A stretch of DNA of 64,000 bases, taken from positions 63,822,714-63,886,713 of the forward strand of contig CM055094.1 in NCBI GenBank assembly GCA_029204225.1, in the 5' to 3' direction. Positions 9,366-22,141 of this stretch are shown here, one piece after another; position 1 is the stretch's first letter, and every line of letters begins with the position of its first letter. The notes under the pieces are model-generated. The model searched no databases, was not told the DNA's origin, and was given only the letters and a program-made list of their open reading frames with translations. The position numbers and the translations under genes were made by a program. This DNA comes from Diphasiastrum complanatum (lineage: Eukaryota; Streptophyta; Lycopodiopsida; Lycopodiales; Lycopodiaceae).

Positions 9366-12158
9366 AAATTAAAAAAGATGACAACTTCAAGTAAATAAGA
9401 AAATATCCCATGCAAACTGAGCATTGGAACATCCAAAGTTCATAGATTTTTATCAAATTACTCTAGAAAAGAATCCAAAATTGAATACTCAACTTGGAAA
9501 GAGATAATAGTTGCAACTCAAGATTTTGATAAACGAGGTTTTACTTGGCTGCTCAAAGTAGAAGTTTAAAAAAGCTTGACAACAGGGTGAAATATTTTAA
9601 AAAGATAAATTTTGAAATACTCAGTGTGCAAATGATATAGATAATAATCATTGAATCTATTGATGCAGTTCAAAGTGCAACTTCATGCAATAGCTTTTTT
9701 CTTTCGTATGGATACAAGAGATAATAGCTCTCAGACTTATTCGGATCAATATATGCAGCATACAATGCAAATGACGTGAGGATGGAATTCACTGATCCAT
9801 ATCCTAAAATTTTAAGTGCAATAAATTTCTTTAGCTGATCTTTTAGCACACAAAATCGAGCTAAATCAAAAAATTTACGCATTTTTTTATGTTGTTTTCA
9901 TATGAAGTTGATTAAATACAGCTAGTGACTAGCACAAATTATGCATGTACAGCCCATGCCGAGGGGGTCCCAATTTGCCCAAAAAGAATTACCAAAATTT
10001 TTAAATAAAATAGTCTTAGAATTTGGTCTATTTTTTCTAGTTGGCTATGCCATATTCCAACCATATAACCTTGGGATTTTATAATATATTGAGATTTTTG
10101 CAAGACATATCTTCTCTAACACTTGAAAGAAAATCTAAAACCAGAGAAATCCAAAAGAACTGACATCAATTATGCACCAGCAATTTTCGTACAAATGATC
10201 AAAAGACAATTATTAGAGAAAAACCTATTATCTTGTCAAGAAATGGGGCCATTCTCAAAATTGGCTTAAAGCTTAGCCTTTACAAAAAGGAGCACTACTT
10301 TCAAGAAAGTTGAAAAGACCCTAAAAATGTGTGACTCATCACAAATGCCAATATGTTATTTCAAAATGAAGGATTACAAAAAAAAAAAAAAAAAGACAAG
10401 TCTTTATGTTCTTTTCACACAAGAAACAAAAAGGGTACTCCACCTTGAAGTACTTGACTATTCCACTTCTCTAAAAAAAAATTGAAGAACTCTTTTCATC
10501 AAAATAACCATGTATTAAGCTTTAGAAGGGAAAAATCAAGATGTGGTCCACTTTCATGGAAGCTCCCCATGCACAACTCCAGCTATGTAACGTGAGGATA
10601 ACTAGCAATGAAAGGAGGGTGATGGGGCAGGGGCCTAAAGTCTTCAAAGTGTGATTATGGGGCAACCTCTTGATACATGGTTGGCAATTTCCACTAATTC
10701 AACAATTATTATCATTGCCATTGAGAGAGATTTTCCTTTCAGTTGAAAAATTCCTGAATTGCTAGACATTGCTTTTTCAAATTGTGTACGAGAGCGAACT
10801 CAACATGAGGTATGAGGCATGGGTGAGGAGTAGGGATTCTTTTCTATTTCACCAACGCTTTTTAGAAAGACTTTTTATGAGTTGGAGAGTTCCTAGATTA
10901 GTTTTGAAATTCACTTGATAAGGTTCACTACATAGTTGAGATCATTCCATTCTTGAGAGATTGTGTGGGAATGAATCCTATGTGAAGCATACGAAATGAG
11001 ATGTATGTGTGTAGAGAGTGACGAAGACTCATTTCACAAATCCCATTCTTGAGGGGAGGGATGTGAGGCCACATGCTATAGTGAGCCCAAAGTTCTGCCT
11101 TTGAGGAGTAGTTTGGCAATGCTCTAGTAGTAATTTTGGCATGTTGATTGGGCCATTCATATTGCATTCTGAGTAGAAGCCCTCGATGGGAAGTGCTTGT
11201 ATGAGTGGCCATGAGGTGCCTCCATTGCCCATTTCAAAACACTCATAAAGGGCAATCAGTCACCCATATTGCATTTCTTTTGAGTAGTATAAAGCTATCT
11301 CCATAGCTCAATTGTAAGGGCCATCTCAAATGGCTATAAATAACTGTATTTCTAGCCAATTTGAGGCAGTATAATGCTACCATTTATGATAAATAATGAA
11401 GACATTTTCAATGTATCTTTGTGAAGAATGCATGCATTGTGGCCGATCACATTTTGTCAATCATAAAAAGCTACAATTAGTCACATATACATGACATACT
11501 TGTGAGAAATGTGACAAAGATTCTGTGAGAATGTTATGAATGTTCAATGCCCTTTTGAGAATACTACCACTGTATCATATGTGAAGTATTTATGAGCAAT
11601 CATGATGGAATTCCATAGCCACTTCAAAATTCAACTTGGAAGAGCAGTCAGTTTCCCATATGAATTGCATTCAATTACATTTTGTCTGAGCAGTAGGACA
11701 ACACTTTCATATCCCAACCGTGAGACATTTGAGATCACTATCAACACGATCATTCTCTGCCTCTTAGGAATTCATTAAGTCAAGAGAGTATTGTCTCACA
11801 CTTTTGATCGGATATTATTTACCCCGCTATAGATCGCATCTTTGAGAGGCTTGTCTCAACAATTCAATTTCACTAAGGATATACATATAAGAGTTTTCTT
11901 TAGAGCAAAACTATCTAACATTTGATCATATTATTTGCTACCCATTGTTGAGAGTCCTATTGGTGAAATCACTACTCATTGTGGAGTTTGTAACTGTTGT
12001 TCTCTAGAGAAAGCTATAAAGACAATTGTGTGGACTTGTAAAGGGCTATGGTTAGAAGTATATTGAAAATGTACTTTTTGAATCTTTGAAATGGATTTTT
12101 CTTGAAATGTCATGATTTGTAGTGTCAACTTGTGAACGACTTAGTAAATAAAGTAAGG
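9366..12158. other. No gene recognised
   Basis: AT-rich sequence with only short open frames (longest 94 codons, minus strand, 10928-11212) and no domain I recognise. If the primer-binding-site-like motifs at 12159-12214 are real, part of this stretch is the leader or internal region of a minus-strand LTR element. No protease, RT or integrase motif was found here. Confidence 0.4.
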
Positions 12159-12202
12159 GCTCTAATACCAATATGTGGGATCAGATGGAATGTAGATTAT
12201 CA

Positions 12203-12952
<750 letters not shown>

Positions 12953-13012
12953 ATCTATAAAAATATACATAAAAAATATTGCGATGAATATAAAAAAAAG
13001 AATGATAGATAA

Positions 13013-14430
13013 TCATAAATCATTCTCATCATTTACATCATTTTCATCATCACACAAGTCTTGACACTCATCTGAATCTAGGTCTAGGTATAATCGTAAA
13101 TTTCCAATCGTGTCTCTTTCATGATGTGAGTTACCCTCATATTCAATCTCCCCTTCTTCTAATTCTATCTCATCCAAATGTGGGGGCCTCAAATTACCCC
13201 CAATTTGATCTTGTACGATCATAGGAATCTCATCATTTTCATTTGTACCTTCTTCTCCCATCATTTCGACATCATTTGGAGTTTGGATGAGTGGTTCAGG
13301 TTCTTCCAAAACGTCACCAAAATTGGGTGGTGGTTCGTCGTGTGTATCCAATTCAACAATATCTTTTCCTTCATACACGTGTCATTTTCTTGCATTAAGT
13401 TGGATCACATACCACCATCTTGGGTCTATTCGATTTGGATGGAATGTAATCTGCCAAAGAATTAAAAAAAATTAAGTTAGTATTATAAGATTGATATATA
13501 AATAATTGGATTGTGAATATTAATGAGATTGAAATTTTAGAGTCTCACTTGTTCGCAATGTCGTGGCAATACTAAAGTGTCATGAGAGTCCATCGATATA
13601 CATTTTGTTGAGTCGATTTGAAAAAACTTTGAGTTATCATTTCTAATCGTGGTGTTGCTTCCACGATAGATGACCTTAAACCATTTTACGTCAAAAATAA
13701 AGTATTTGTCGTTAGTATCATAATCGACTTCATAAATATGTTGCAATGTGCCGACATAGTCTAGGTCGCCCGAAATGAGATAAGGTTCCCTCGCACTAGA
13801 ACGACTCTCTTGTTGAAAGTTGGCCATTATACCACAATCATACGTATGTCGCTTGTTGTCAACTCTCTCAACACGGTAATGGTGTCCATATGCCATGGCA
13901 GTGTATGATGTATACTAAAACACAAAAAAAAAAAAAACAAATGTGTGTAATTAGAAATACTATTCATATATTGAGTAGTACAAAAACAAAACTTCACATA
14001 AACAATATTACACTAACCTTCCATCCACATCCGCGAACAAATTTCCATTCTAATTCGGTCACTTCTTCTCCGTTTTCGGATGCTTTTAGTATTGTATCAA
14101 AAACCCATTCACGAGAGCATTTTGAAGGTAAAGGCTCCAAAGGTTCGTCGTTCTCCAACGCCCTTCTTCTTCTTCAATTGATATTTCGTCTTCGTTTCAA
14201 TGTTATGTTTCTTCCTTTTTGGCTTCTTCATACCTTGAAATCCACTTTTCCATTTGTCCACAATTATATAATATGAATGTGTCAATTTCCTCTTTTAATT
14301 GAGGTGAAAGTCTTTTCTGCACACCATTTCCTTGTGGTACTCCACCCTTAACACGTTCATCTTCTTCTTCACACCACATTTTTGGACTTGCAGAATGCAA
14401 TTGTGAGATTATTTTGGTGATATAAAACAA
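13013..14430 (-). pseudogene. CACTA transposase C-terminal region (TNP2/DUF4216-like)
   Basis: Minus-strand exons of an En/Spm (CACTA) transposase C-terminus. Order on the minus strand: a segment with FILYNCGQMEKWISRYEE (about 14310-14230); an exon ending VRGCGWK just before a GTTAGT donor (about 14017-14115); an exon opening about 13917 and ending 13549, with the DUF4216-type core (YDCGIMANF, YVGTLQHIYEVDY, DVKWFKV, DTLVLPRHCEQ); a 98-bp phase-0 intron with GT...AG (13548-13451); and a last exon from 13450 (ITFHPNRIDPRWWYV) ending in an Asp/Glu-rich tail at 13013. A TGA near 13378 separates the last exon from its tail and the N-terminal transposase core is missing. Transposase function is known for the family; this copy is dead. 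Confidence 0.75.
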
Positions 14431-15551
14431 AGATTTCGGTGATATTTCCGTGACAAATCAAAAAAAAATTAAGCTCGCGATTCACATCGCAAAACACGTC
14501 GCAAATCGCGGCGGGTGTTGTTGTGTTTCCCATATCGCGACTAAGTACTAAAACACATCATTGATCATCAGATCTTTATAGTCCTAGAATTCTCTTTCCA
14601 AAATTACTAATGTCCCATACCATCAGCTTTTTCTTCCAGAAAATCCTTAACCGCCTTATTTGATATTCTATAGATCCACTGATCATCTAGCTGTCCTATA
14701 ATCACTATAGGAAATTATATCTTGTTCCCAAACACTAGAGAATCTAGTTATTTGGATGACTGGCATGCCTATTATATGGATATCCATAAAAAGAACTGTA
14801 TCAGATGAAGTCTATCAAGTATACATGTCAATAATGCGGTAGAGCACAATATTATGTGACTTAAACAAACGAATTAACATGGTTCAATATTACATCATGA
14901 TCCTTTCTGGTTAATGATAAGCTTCAAAATCCTACTGATGCATCAAATCAAGGGACAAGCTTCTGTCATCTAGCAGATCCAATGTAATCCACGTATCAGA
15001 TTCCACTTCTAAACATCACAATTCACATCCAAAACTACGGATAACTCAATGGTTACAAATATCAGTTATGAATTCAACTGAATGAATTGTAACCAGGAAA
15101 TTAACAACCAGTATTAAGCAATTATTTACAGGGATTACCAAAATCCTAACTGTGAAATACATTTTCCGACCACACTTACTACCTCGGATGTGCACTCTTC
15201 TTCTCTCCTTTGAATTTTTAGATCCCTAAAAATCTATTTCAGCTAAGGTACCAAGAAGACGTAATGACATTACTAAATGTTTTGAAACCTAATTATCGTA
15301 GGAAAAAGTCCAAAACAATTTCATTTCTGTCCTATACCTGGGCTGAATATAATTCACCATAGGATTTTACTAGAAACGAAATTAGTTATGTAATTCCTAT
15401 TATTACAAATTTTCCAATAAAATTGGACTGTTTTTTCTTTTTATTAACTGGTTTGGCATTACTTTGTTAATATTGACAAAACCTATCCAAACACAGACTA
15501 TGAATTTACATCAATGGAAATCCCACCAATAGGATTTTAGTAATTCTTGAA
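14431..15551. other. No gene; LTR-A scrap and CGCGAT cluster
   Basis: Mostly featureless. At 14470-14545 the words TCGCGAT/ATCGCGA/ATCGCG recur several times. 14789-14851 is a minus-strand fragment of the LTR-A family (matching the GTATCAGAT...CGGTAGAGCACAA segment near 16350). It lies outside the intact element and predates or is independent of its insertion. Confidence 0.55.
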
Positions 15552-15556
15552 CTGTA
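15552..15556. repeat. Target-site duplication (left) of copia A1
   Basis: CTGTA, repeated exactly at 24008-24012 immediately after the right LTR. Confidence 0.85.
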
Positions 15557-17662
15557 TGTTGCATATGTCTCCTCTCTCTCCCAATTCCATTTTTAATATG
15601 CCTCCATTCATGCTGCATATTTACTCGTGTTGTCGTGCATTCTGCATATTAACATGCAAATTCTCACAGGAGATGAAAGAACGAAAAGCAAAGGCTGACG
15701 TCAAACCCTCTTCACGCTCACCCCATGCAGCTGCACTAACAGACTAGACAACGATTGCAGCCACCCACGATCTCTTACAGACAGCACATCCACCCTGTAC
15801 TTTCTTCATCTGCACACCTGTAACATTATGTATATATATATATATATATATATATGCTGGAGAGAGGGAGATGAACGAGTTGAGAAAGGTGTCGTATGTT
15901 AGAAACAAAAAATTAGCTCAAGGGGGTAAGATGAACACGAACGAGAAACGAACTCGAACAAGAACTGAAACATGAACGAGAAATGAACTCGAACAAGAAA
16001 GTGTTTGTGCACAGCGGAACGAGCTATACGACTCTCTCCATAAGCATGACTATGTCTATCAGAATGAACAGAATGTTAATGATGGAAATCACGGTCATTC
16101 TTGATTATGTAGCCAAAAATTAATAAATGAAGCGCCATAAGGATAATTTGTCGCAAACAGGAAGATAAATTATGTGTCGTGAATGATTTGCGAAGAGCTA
16201 GAATGTGCTCGACTGATAATTAGTCACGAAAGATTCGCGAAAGACAAGACTAAATGTTAGTCATCTATTACCAGAAAGAACAATTAGAAAGATCAAATAG
16301 AATGAATAATAATAAGCATAGGAATATTAACACATATCTGAACGCAGAACAAAGAGTTGTATCAGATTAAGTATATCAAGTATACATGTCAATATTGCGG
16401 TAGAGCACAAGACAATAGCGGACAAAACCGCGTGCCCTACGAAGCTTATTCAATCTGTAAAGAAATGAAACCTTATTGATGACAATCAAGAATCAATATG
16501 CAAGACATCTACTTCGTCTATCTTTTTGATAAGCTTTTGATGCTAATTAACATACGTTCTCATTCGTTAGGACTCATCGTCCAATACTCGACCTCTTGAT
16601 CAACACTATCATCTCGCATTGCAAAATGGTATTCATCATCTATATATATATACATAATGTTCCAAGTGTACAGATGAAGAAAGTACAGGGTGGATGTGAT
16701 GTCTGTAAGAGATCGTGGGTGGCTACAATCGTTGTTCAATCTGCTAGCGCAGCCGCATGGGGTGAGCGTGAAGAGGGTGTAACGTCAGCCTTTACTTTTT
16801 GTCCTTTCATCGTCTGTGAGAATTTGCATGTTAATATGCAGACTGCGCGACAATGCGAGTAAATATGTAGCATGAATGGAGGCACTTAAAAAATGGGATT
16901 TGGGAGAGTAAAGGAGACAAATCCAACAATATATAGATGTTGAATACCATTTTGGTGATCAGAGAGATGATAGTGTTGATCAAGAGGTCGAGTATTGGAC
17001 GACTGAGTCCTAGCGAATGAGAGTGTGTGTAAATTAGCATCAGAAGCTTATCAAAAAGATAGACCAAGTAGATGTCTTGTGCATTGATTCTTCATTGTCA
17101 GCAATAAGATTTCATTCCTTTACAGATTGAATAAGCTTCGTAGCACGTGGTTTCGTCCGCTTCAGATATGTGTTAATATTGTTATGCTTATTATTCATTC
17201 TATCTAATCTTTCTAGTTGTTCTTTCTGAAAATAGATGACTAACATTTAGTCTTGTATTTCTCGAATCTTTCGTGACTAATTATCAGTCGAGCACTGTCT
17301 AGCTCTTCGCGAATCATTCTCGACACATAATTTGCCTTGTTATTTGTGACAAATTATTCTTCTGGCGCTTCATTTATTATGTTTGGCTGCATAATCCAGA
17401 ATGACCGTGATTTTCATCACTAAAGTTTTGTTCATTCTGATAGGCATAGTCATGTTTACGGAGAGAGTCGTATAGCTCGTTACGCTGCGCACGAACACTT
17501 TCTTGTTCGATTTCGTTTCTCGTTCATGTTTTGTTTCCCGTTCGAGTTCGTTTCTTGTTTGTGTTTCGTTTCTTGTTCGTGTTTGTCTTACCTCTTTGAG
17601 CTGATTTTTCATCTCTAACGTACGACACCTTTCTCAACTCGTTCATCTCTCTCTCTCCACCA
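15557..17662 (+). repeat. 5' LTR of A1, interrupted
   Basis: The LTR occupies 15557-15854 and 16929-17662 (about 1.03 kb once the nested LTR and its duplicated 5 bp are removed). It starts TGTTGCAT and ends CTCTCCACCA directly before the PBS. Relative to the 3' LTR it lacks about 80 bp after GTCCGC near 17160. It contains a (TA)n run, the insertion point of the nested LTR. Confidence 0.85.
15855..16928 (-). repeat. Nested solo LTR, family A, inverted
   Basis: A complete LTR of the A family on the minus strand (TGTTGGATTT at 16928, CCAGCA at 15855), 1074 bp. The flanks read ATATA on both sides (15850-15854 and 16929-16933), a 5-bp target duplication, though within a TA repeat. No internal sequence remains, so it is a solo LTR left by LTR-LTR recombination after an element jumped into the 5' LTR of its own relative. 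Confidence 0.85.
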
Positions 17663-17674
17663 TGGTATCAGAGC
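17663..17674 (+). promoter_or_regulatory. Primer-binding site of A1
   Basis: TGGTATCAGAGC immediately follows the LTR-terminal CA. It is complementary to the 3' end of initiator-Met tRNA, the usual plant copia primer. Confidence 0.9.
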
Positions 17675-17819
17675 TATTTTCATAGCTTGATAAGCTTCCA
17701 CAGTACAAGACTCTACTAGCTGATAGAGTAATTGTTTTTTTTTGTCTATATTTTCAGTATCAGATTTTCATACTTAAGTCACTGATAGTTTCTCCTATTA
17801 CTCAGACTAATTCTTCCAC

Positions 17820-18395
17820 ATGGATTTCCAAGGGAAAGTCAATCCTATCATGGACAAGCTTGATGGAGCCAATTACCATCTGTGGAAATTTAAGATGAAA
17901 ACTATACTAATGTCAAAAGATTTGTACGATGTTGTTACAAATGCAGAAGGGAAACCTGAAGCAGACGACACAGCAATCGCCAGATGGAAGCTGAAGGATG
18001 GAAAGGCTTTCGCGCTGATCATCCTCAACATCACGGATACCTAGATTGGCCATGTATCTGAGGCTCAAACATCGAAAGAAGTCTGGGACATCTTGAGCAC
18101 ACTATACGAAGTGCGAGATATAGCTTCCAAGCTACATCTCAAGAAGAAATTTTACTCCCTCAAGATGACGAATGGTGATTCTCTGTAGAGTCACATTAAT
18201 CAATTTAAGAACCTGCTAAGATAGATGGCCGCTATTGGATCTGTCATGGACGATCAAGATGCAATGATACAGCTGCTTACAAGTTTGCCAAGCTCTTACG
18301 ACAGCTGGGTGATGATCATCACGACTCATCCAGAATTGACTTTTGAGAGTCATTACTATGTTGTTGCAAGAAGACACGCGAAGGAACACATTATG
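17820..18395 (+). pseudogene. Copia gag (capsid part) of A1
   Basis: Starts at ATG 17820 with MDFQGKVNPIMDKLDGANYH and the typical W-x-F/W-K-x-K-M copia gag block. It continues through the KEVWDILSTLYEV and LLTSLPSSYDSWV segments. Three in-frame TAG codons (18042, 18186, 18222) interrupt it, each where related copies or the family pattern suggest Gln. The frame ends where the foreign module begins, so the CCHC knuckle is separated from the capsid part. Gag normally forms the virus-like particle; this copy is non-functional. Confidence 0.85.
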
Positions 18396-19214
18396 ATTTG
18401 GGGGGGTCCATGACATTGGGACCAGTTATGCCGATCTATGAGGATCCATTATATCAGCAAGATTTATCTTGGGATCCTCCGATGGAATGCCTCGACTATC
18501 CAATTGTCGATGAACAAGGTTATCCGGAATGGCCACCAGACCCTTATGGGTATTATTGAAAATCTGGCAAGTCCAAGTTCTTGCTGATCACCATCATCCA
18601 ATAAAGCCTCAAGTTTTATGTAAGCGGATTCTACCCATGCTTTTCCTGAAGTACCATGTCCCAACAATAAAAGAACCAACAACAGTGCCCCTTCATGACA
18701 GTTGCAGCCTAGTGCCGAGGGACCAGCACTACTTTGGGCCATGGACCCTGTTGTGGGTATTTCCTGCACAATAATGAACAAGTGAGTCCCACCACATTGT
18801 TGGCCAAGCCTTATCTAGTGGGCCCCGCCATAGTACATTGTACAGTTAGAATAATAAGTGCGAAAGCACCGGCTTCCTGCGTGTATAAGACCGACCTAGT
18901 GACACGCAAATCGGATAAATAGAACTTGAATAAAAGGACTTTGGGCCTTAGTAGAATACATTGATTAAAAAGCCCAAAGTCAAGTTCATAAGGTTCTAAG
19001 TTAAAAGGGAATCTCACAAACTCACATAAATCATGTGATTTTGGTCTTTTTCCTAATGAACCATTAGATTGAAGTTCATTTAGTTTGAAGGGCTAGGATG
19101 CCATTGTAAATAGGCCAATGAGAGCCAAGATGGCCCTCTCTCCTCAACTATATAAGGAGGCCATTTTCCATTGTACATATTCCATTCTTCACAATAAAGC
19201 TCTCTTCTTTTTAG

Positions 19215-19216
<2 letters not shown>

Positions 19217-19290
<74 letters not shown>
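19217..19290. repeat. (CT)37 microsatellite
   Basis: Perfect CT run 19 bp after an AATAAA and immediately before hairpin unit 1 of the module. Confidence 0.97.
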
Positions 19291-19293
<3 letters not shown>

Positions 19294-19574
19294 AGGGTGA
19301 TTGTGCATAGCTATGGGTAGGCGCACGAGCCCCCATAGCCCCAACCATCCTTGGTGAACTCTCTTCTCTCTCTAGTTTCTCTCTCTAGTTTCTCTCTCTT
19401 TTCTCTCTCTCCTCTCTCTTCCTACGTTGGGATAGAATAGCGTTGGATAGATGCTCGAGCCCCCAAAGCCTTTCTCAACCTAGGAATTTTCTCTCTCTCT
19501 TCTCTCCTCTCTCTAAGTAGCGACCGAATAGTTTGGGAAAGGTGCTCGGGCCTCCCAAGCCTCTCGCTACTTGG
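19291..19574 (+). ncRNA. Three tandem two-stem hairpins (structured RNA candidate)
   Basis: Unit 1 (19291-19354): outer arms CCAAGG/CCTTGG, inner arms GCTATGGG/CCCATAGC. Unit 2 (19421-19484): outer CCTA.GTTG.GA/TCTCAAC.TAGG, inner G.GTTGG/CCAAAGC. Unit 3 (19513-19574): outer AAGTAGCGA/TCGCTACTT, inner GTTTGGG/CCCAAGC. A fourth unit lies at 63050-63105. The 5' bulge (GAATAG, CATAG in unit 1) and terminal loop (core GCTCGAGC or similar) are conserved while stem bases change in pairs, which points to selection or inheritance of RNA structure. Linkers are CU-rich. No known RNA class is recognised. Confidence 0.55.
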
Positions 19575-19659
19575 AACTTCTCTCTCTCTTCTCGCTATGC
19601 AGGTGAAGGCAAGGTTGTCGCTCCCAGCGATGAACCTCTATACTACGAAGACAACACAA

Positions 19660-19886
19660 TAGTTCCTCAGTCGATTCTCACAACTTATACACCAACAAAA
19701 GCACAACAAAGCAGAAGAAGAAGAAGAAAGGCCCGAAGCAATCAAAGCCAGACCAGAAACCAACTCAACACAAGGGACTGCAAACAAAAAAACCACAAAA
19801 TACAAGATTGCCGAATACTTCAAGCGAAGAACAACAGCAAGGGACAGTCGAATCAAGTGACAAATGCAGCTACAAAAGCTTCATAG
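19660..19886 (+). pseudogene. Gag zinc-knuckle region of A1
   Basis: A basic Arg/Lys/Gln-rich segment, then DCKQKNHKIQDC at about 19776-19811. The second half of a CX2CX4HX4C knuckle is intact, but the first Cys is missing, apparently from a 6-bp loss compared with the usual C-x-x-C. Nucleic-acid binding would be impaired. Confidence 0.7.
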
Positions 19887-19916
19887 TCTATTCAAAAAGC
19901 GGATCATGATGTCTTC

Positions 19917-20195
19917 ATGACCAACCATCAAGGAGCATCTGGTGACAGTTCTTGGTTCCTAAATTCTGGAGTCACTCAACATATGACTAGCCTCATTGGT
20001 TGTTTCGAGTCCTATACATCTTACAGTATCCAAAAATATGTCCACCTTGGTGACAATAGCACACAGGCTATTAAAGGTGAAGGCACTATAAGATTGAGCT
20101 TTGCTAATGATCAGTGTAAGCTACTCTCTAAAGTCCTTTATGTACCAAATTTATCTACGAATCTACTTTCTGTAAGCAGAATCACAGATCTATGA
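19917..20195 (+). pseudogene. Copia protease of A1, active site mutated
   Basis: Aspartic protease with the copia flanks SSWFL and TQHMT. The catalytic triad DSG reads NSG (LNSGVTQHM near 19957-19983), so the catalytic Asp is lost. The downstream LYVPNLSTNLLSVSRI block is typical of copia PR. The frame is closed by a TGA after ITDL. Confidence 0.85.
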
Positions 20196-20279
20196 CACAG
20201 AGTAGAATTCGAATGTGATCAGTGTAAAGTAGTTGATAGGACAGGCAAGATCCTAGCACTCTGAAAGAGGCATGGATAC

Positions 20280-21310
20280 TTGTACAAATTGAGTCATTGC
20301 TTTTCTGCCTCTAGTCAGGCTCTCAGTACTTCAATTCATTCAAATAAAGGTCTACTTTGGCATTATAGACTTGGTCATTTAAATCATACTGTTGTACAAC
20401 AAATGTCTAGACAATCTACTGTTCTTGATCTCGACTATCCTTGCAAAAAAGTTGAGTTACCTATCTGTCAAGACTGTCTAGTTGGTAAACAGACTAGAAA
20501 ACCATTCAAGTCAAGCCATCAATATGTTGCTAGAGGATTGCTAGATGTTGTACATTCAGATATTTGTGGCCCGATGAAAAATCCTTTGCTGAAGGATGCC
20601 AAGTATTTTATAACCTTTATTGATGAATTCTCCAGAAGGACTATGGTGTATTTCATAAAGAAAAAATTAGAAGCCTTCAACTGCTTTAGAATCTTCAAGG
20701 AGCATGTAGAGAAGGAGACTGGAAGGACGATCAAGGCCCTCAAGTCAGACAACGGTGGAGAATATATCTCTATCGAGTTTAAGGAGTCTTGCCAAAGCCA
20801 AGGCATTGAGTAGCAATTCATCACTCCTTATAGTCCTCAGTCTAATGGCTTAGCCGAGAGGAAGAACCGTACTCTGGTTGAATCTGCCAAATGTATGCTA
20901 TCGCATGCATCGTTGCCCAAGAGATTCTAAGCTGAAGTTGCCTCCACTGCAGCTTATGTCCAGAACAGATGTTCGACCAAGGCCCTCTCAGACGAGACAC
21001 CCCACGAGGTGTGGACAGGCTCTCAGCCTTCTTTGAAGAACCTAAGAGTGTTTGGGTGCATTGCCTACACGCAGATCCCAAAGGACGCAAAGAAGAAATT
21101 GGACTTCCAAGGTCTGAAGACCATCCTGATCGGATATACTTCGTCTAAAGTACTTATAAGGTGTATGATCCTGATACCCAACAAATCTTGTATAGCCAAG
21201 ATACAATCTTTATCGAGGATCAGTTCGTCAACCTCAAAGGCAAGGTCATTGCTCAAGAAGAAATTCCATCACCTGCCATCGACACGACAGTCCGAGTTTC
21301 TGGCTTAGGC
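20280..21310 (+). pseudogene. Copia integrase of A1
   Basis: The HHCC zinc domain is complete (HYRLGH ... CQDC). The DDE core is present: Asp in VVHSDICGPM, Asp in LKSDNGGEY, Glu in GLAERKNRTL. A TAG at 20811 before QFITPYS and a TAA in the LPKRF-AEV segment (about 20928) interrupt the frame, and a further shift near 21140 affects the C-terminal GKR-type region. The catalytic residues survive although the ORF does not. Confidence 0.85.
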
Positions 21311-21499
21311 GTGTCTATTGTCAACCCACTTCGAGACAGTGAATCAGACGAAGATGTTGCTGCTACCTAGCAACAAATCCCAGGAACCGGTTTATCAGTC
21401 GAATCTTCCCAGAAGATCAAGCCGAGTGCGCACACAGTCCACAAGGTATACTCCTGAGTCTGCCTGTCTCTTAATGCAGGAACCAACGCCAGTCAAAGA

Positions 21500-22141
21500 A
21501 GCACTTAGCCAACCAGACTCTAATTTCTGGAGGGAAGCTATGGACAGAGAGTATTCCTCTCCGATCAAGAACCATACATGGTCATCAGTCAAAGCTCCTA
21601 TTGGCTGCAATATCACTGATTGCAAATGGATATTTAAGATCAGATATTTATCACTGACAATGCCAATGGAGCAATTGATCGAAGGAAGGCAATATTGATA
21701 GCATGAGGATTCACCCAGGTCCCAAATGTTGACTACATTGAGACTTTTAGTTCAGTCGTCAAACATTCGTTGATCCGAATGCTCTTGTCTTATGTTGCAA
21801 CTGCTGACCTCGAAGTGCATCAACTCGATGTACAAACAGCCTATCTGAATGGAGTGATACAAGAAGATACCTGCATGATCCAGCCCGAAGAATACGTTCT
21901 GGAAGGGACAAAGAATCATGTCTACAAACTCCACAAAGCACTGTACGGCTTGAAACAGTCTGCCAGAGCTTGGTTTCAGAGGATCAACACATTCCTCATT
22001 GAACAAGGATTCAAACCAAGCACTATTGATTGCAACATTTATTCCAAGTCAGTGCAGCAATCCTTCATTATCATCACCTTATACGTGGATGATACGTTGT
22101 TCTTCAGCAACAATACCAATATGGTCAAGGATTCAAAATAG
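21500..22141 (+). pseudogene. Copia reverse transcriptase of A1
   Basis: Visible blocks: WREAMDREY, LEVHQLDVQTAYLNG, YKLHKALYGLKQSARAW and the catalytic YVDD (TLYVDDTLFFS, near 22080). Frameshifts occur near 21640-21740, and the 21770-22141 frame ends in TAG at 22139 where the pattern suggests Gln. Confidence 0.88.

Larger units (their letters stand above)
18396..19655 (+). mobile_element. Foreign 1.2-kb module inside A1 gag (copy 1)
   Basis: Shared with 62183-63285, where both flanks differ. In order: a short coding-like end (QQDLSWD..MECLDYPIV, then EWPPDPY.YY and a conserved TGA); a GTAAGC donor-like site at 18620; non-coding sequence with TATATAAGG (19148) and AATAAA (19193); (CT)37 at 19217-19290; three hairpin units with CU-rich linkers; TATGCAG at 19596-19602; and a short coding-like piece with VAPSDEPLYYED. 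It may be a fragment of an unknown retroelement (LTR-like signals) or a transduced gene piece with its intron (GT...AG, 983 bp). I cannot decide which. Confidence 0.65.

Noticed and set aside
13178-13475. Plus-strand frames at 13178 and 13287
   Set aside because: Antisense to the acidic tail of the CACTA exon on the minus strand.
19118-19300. Open frame with a long Ser-Leu repeat (also at 47913, 47960, 62845 and Glu-Arg repeat at 62907 minus)
   Set aside because: Pure translation of (CT)n microsatellite.
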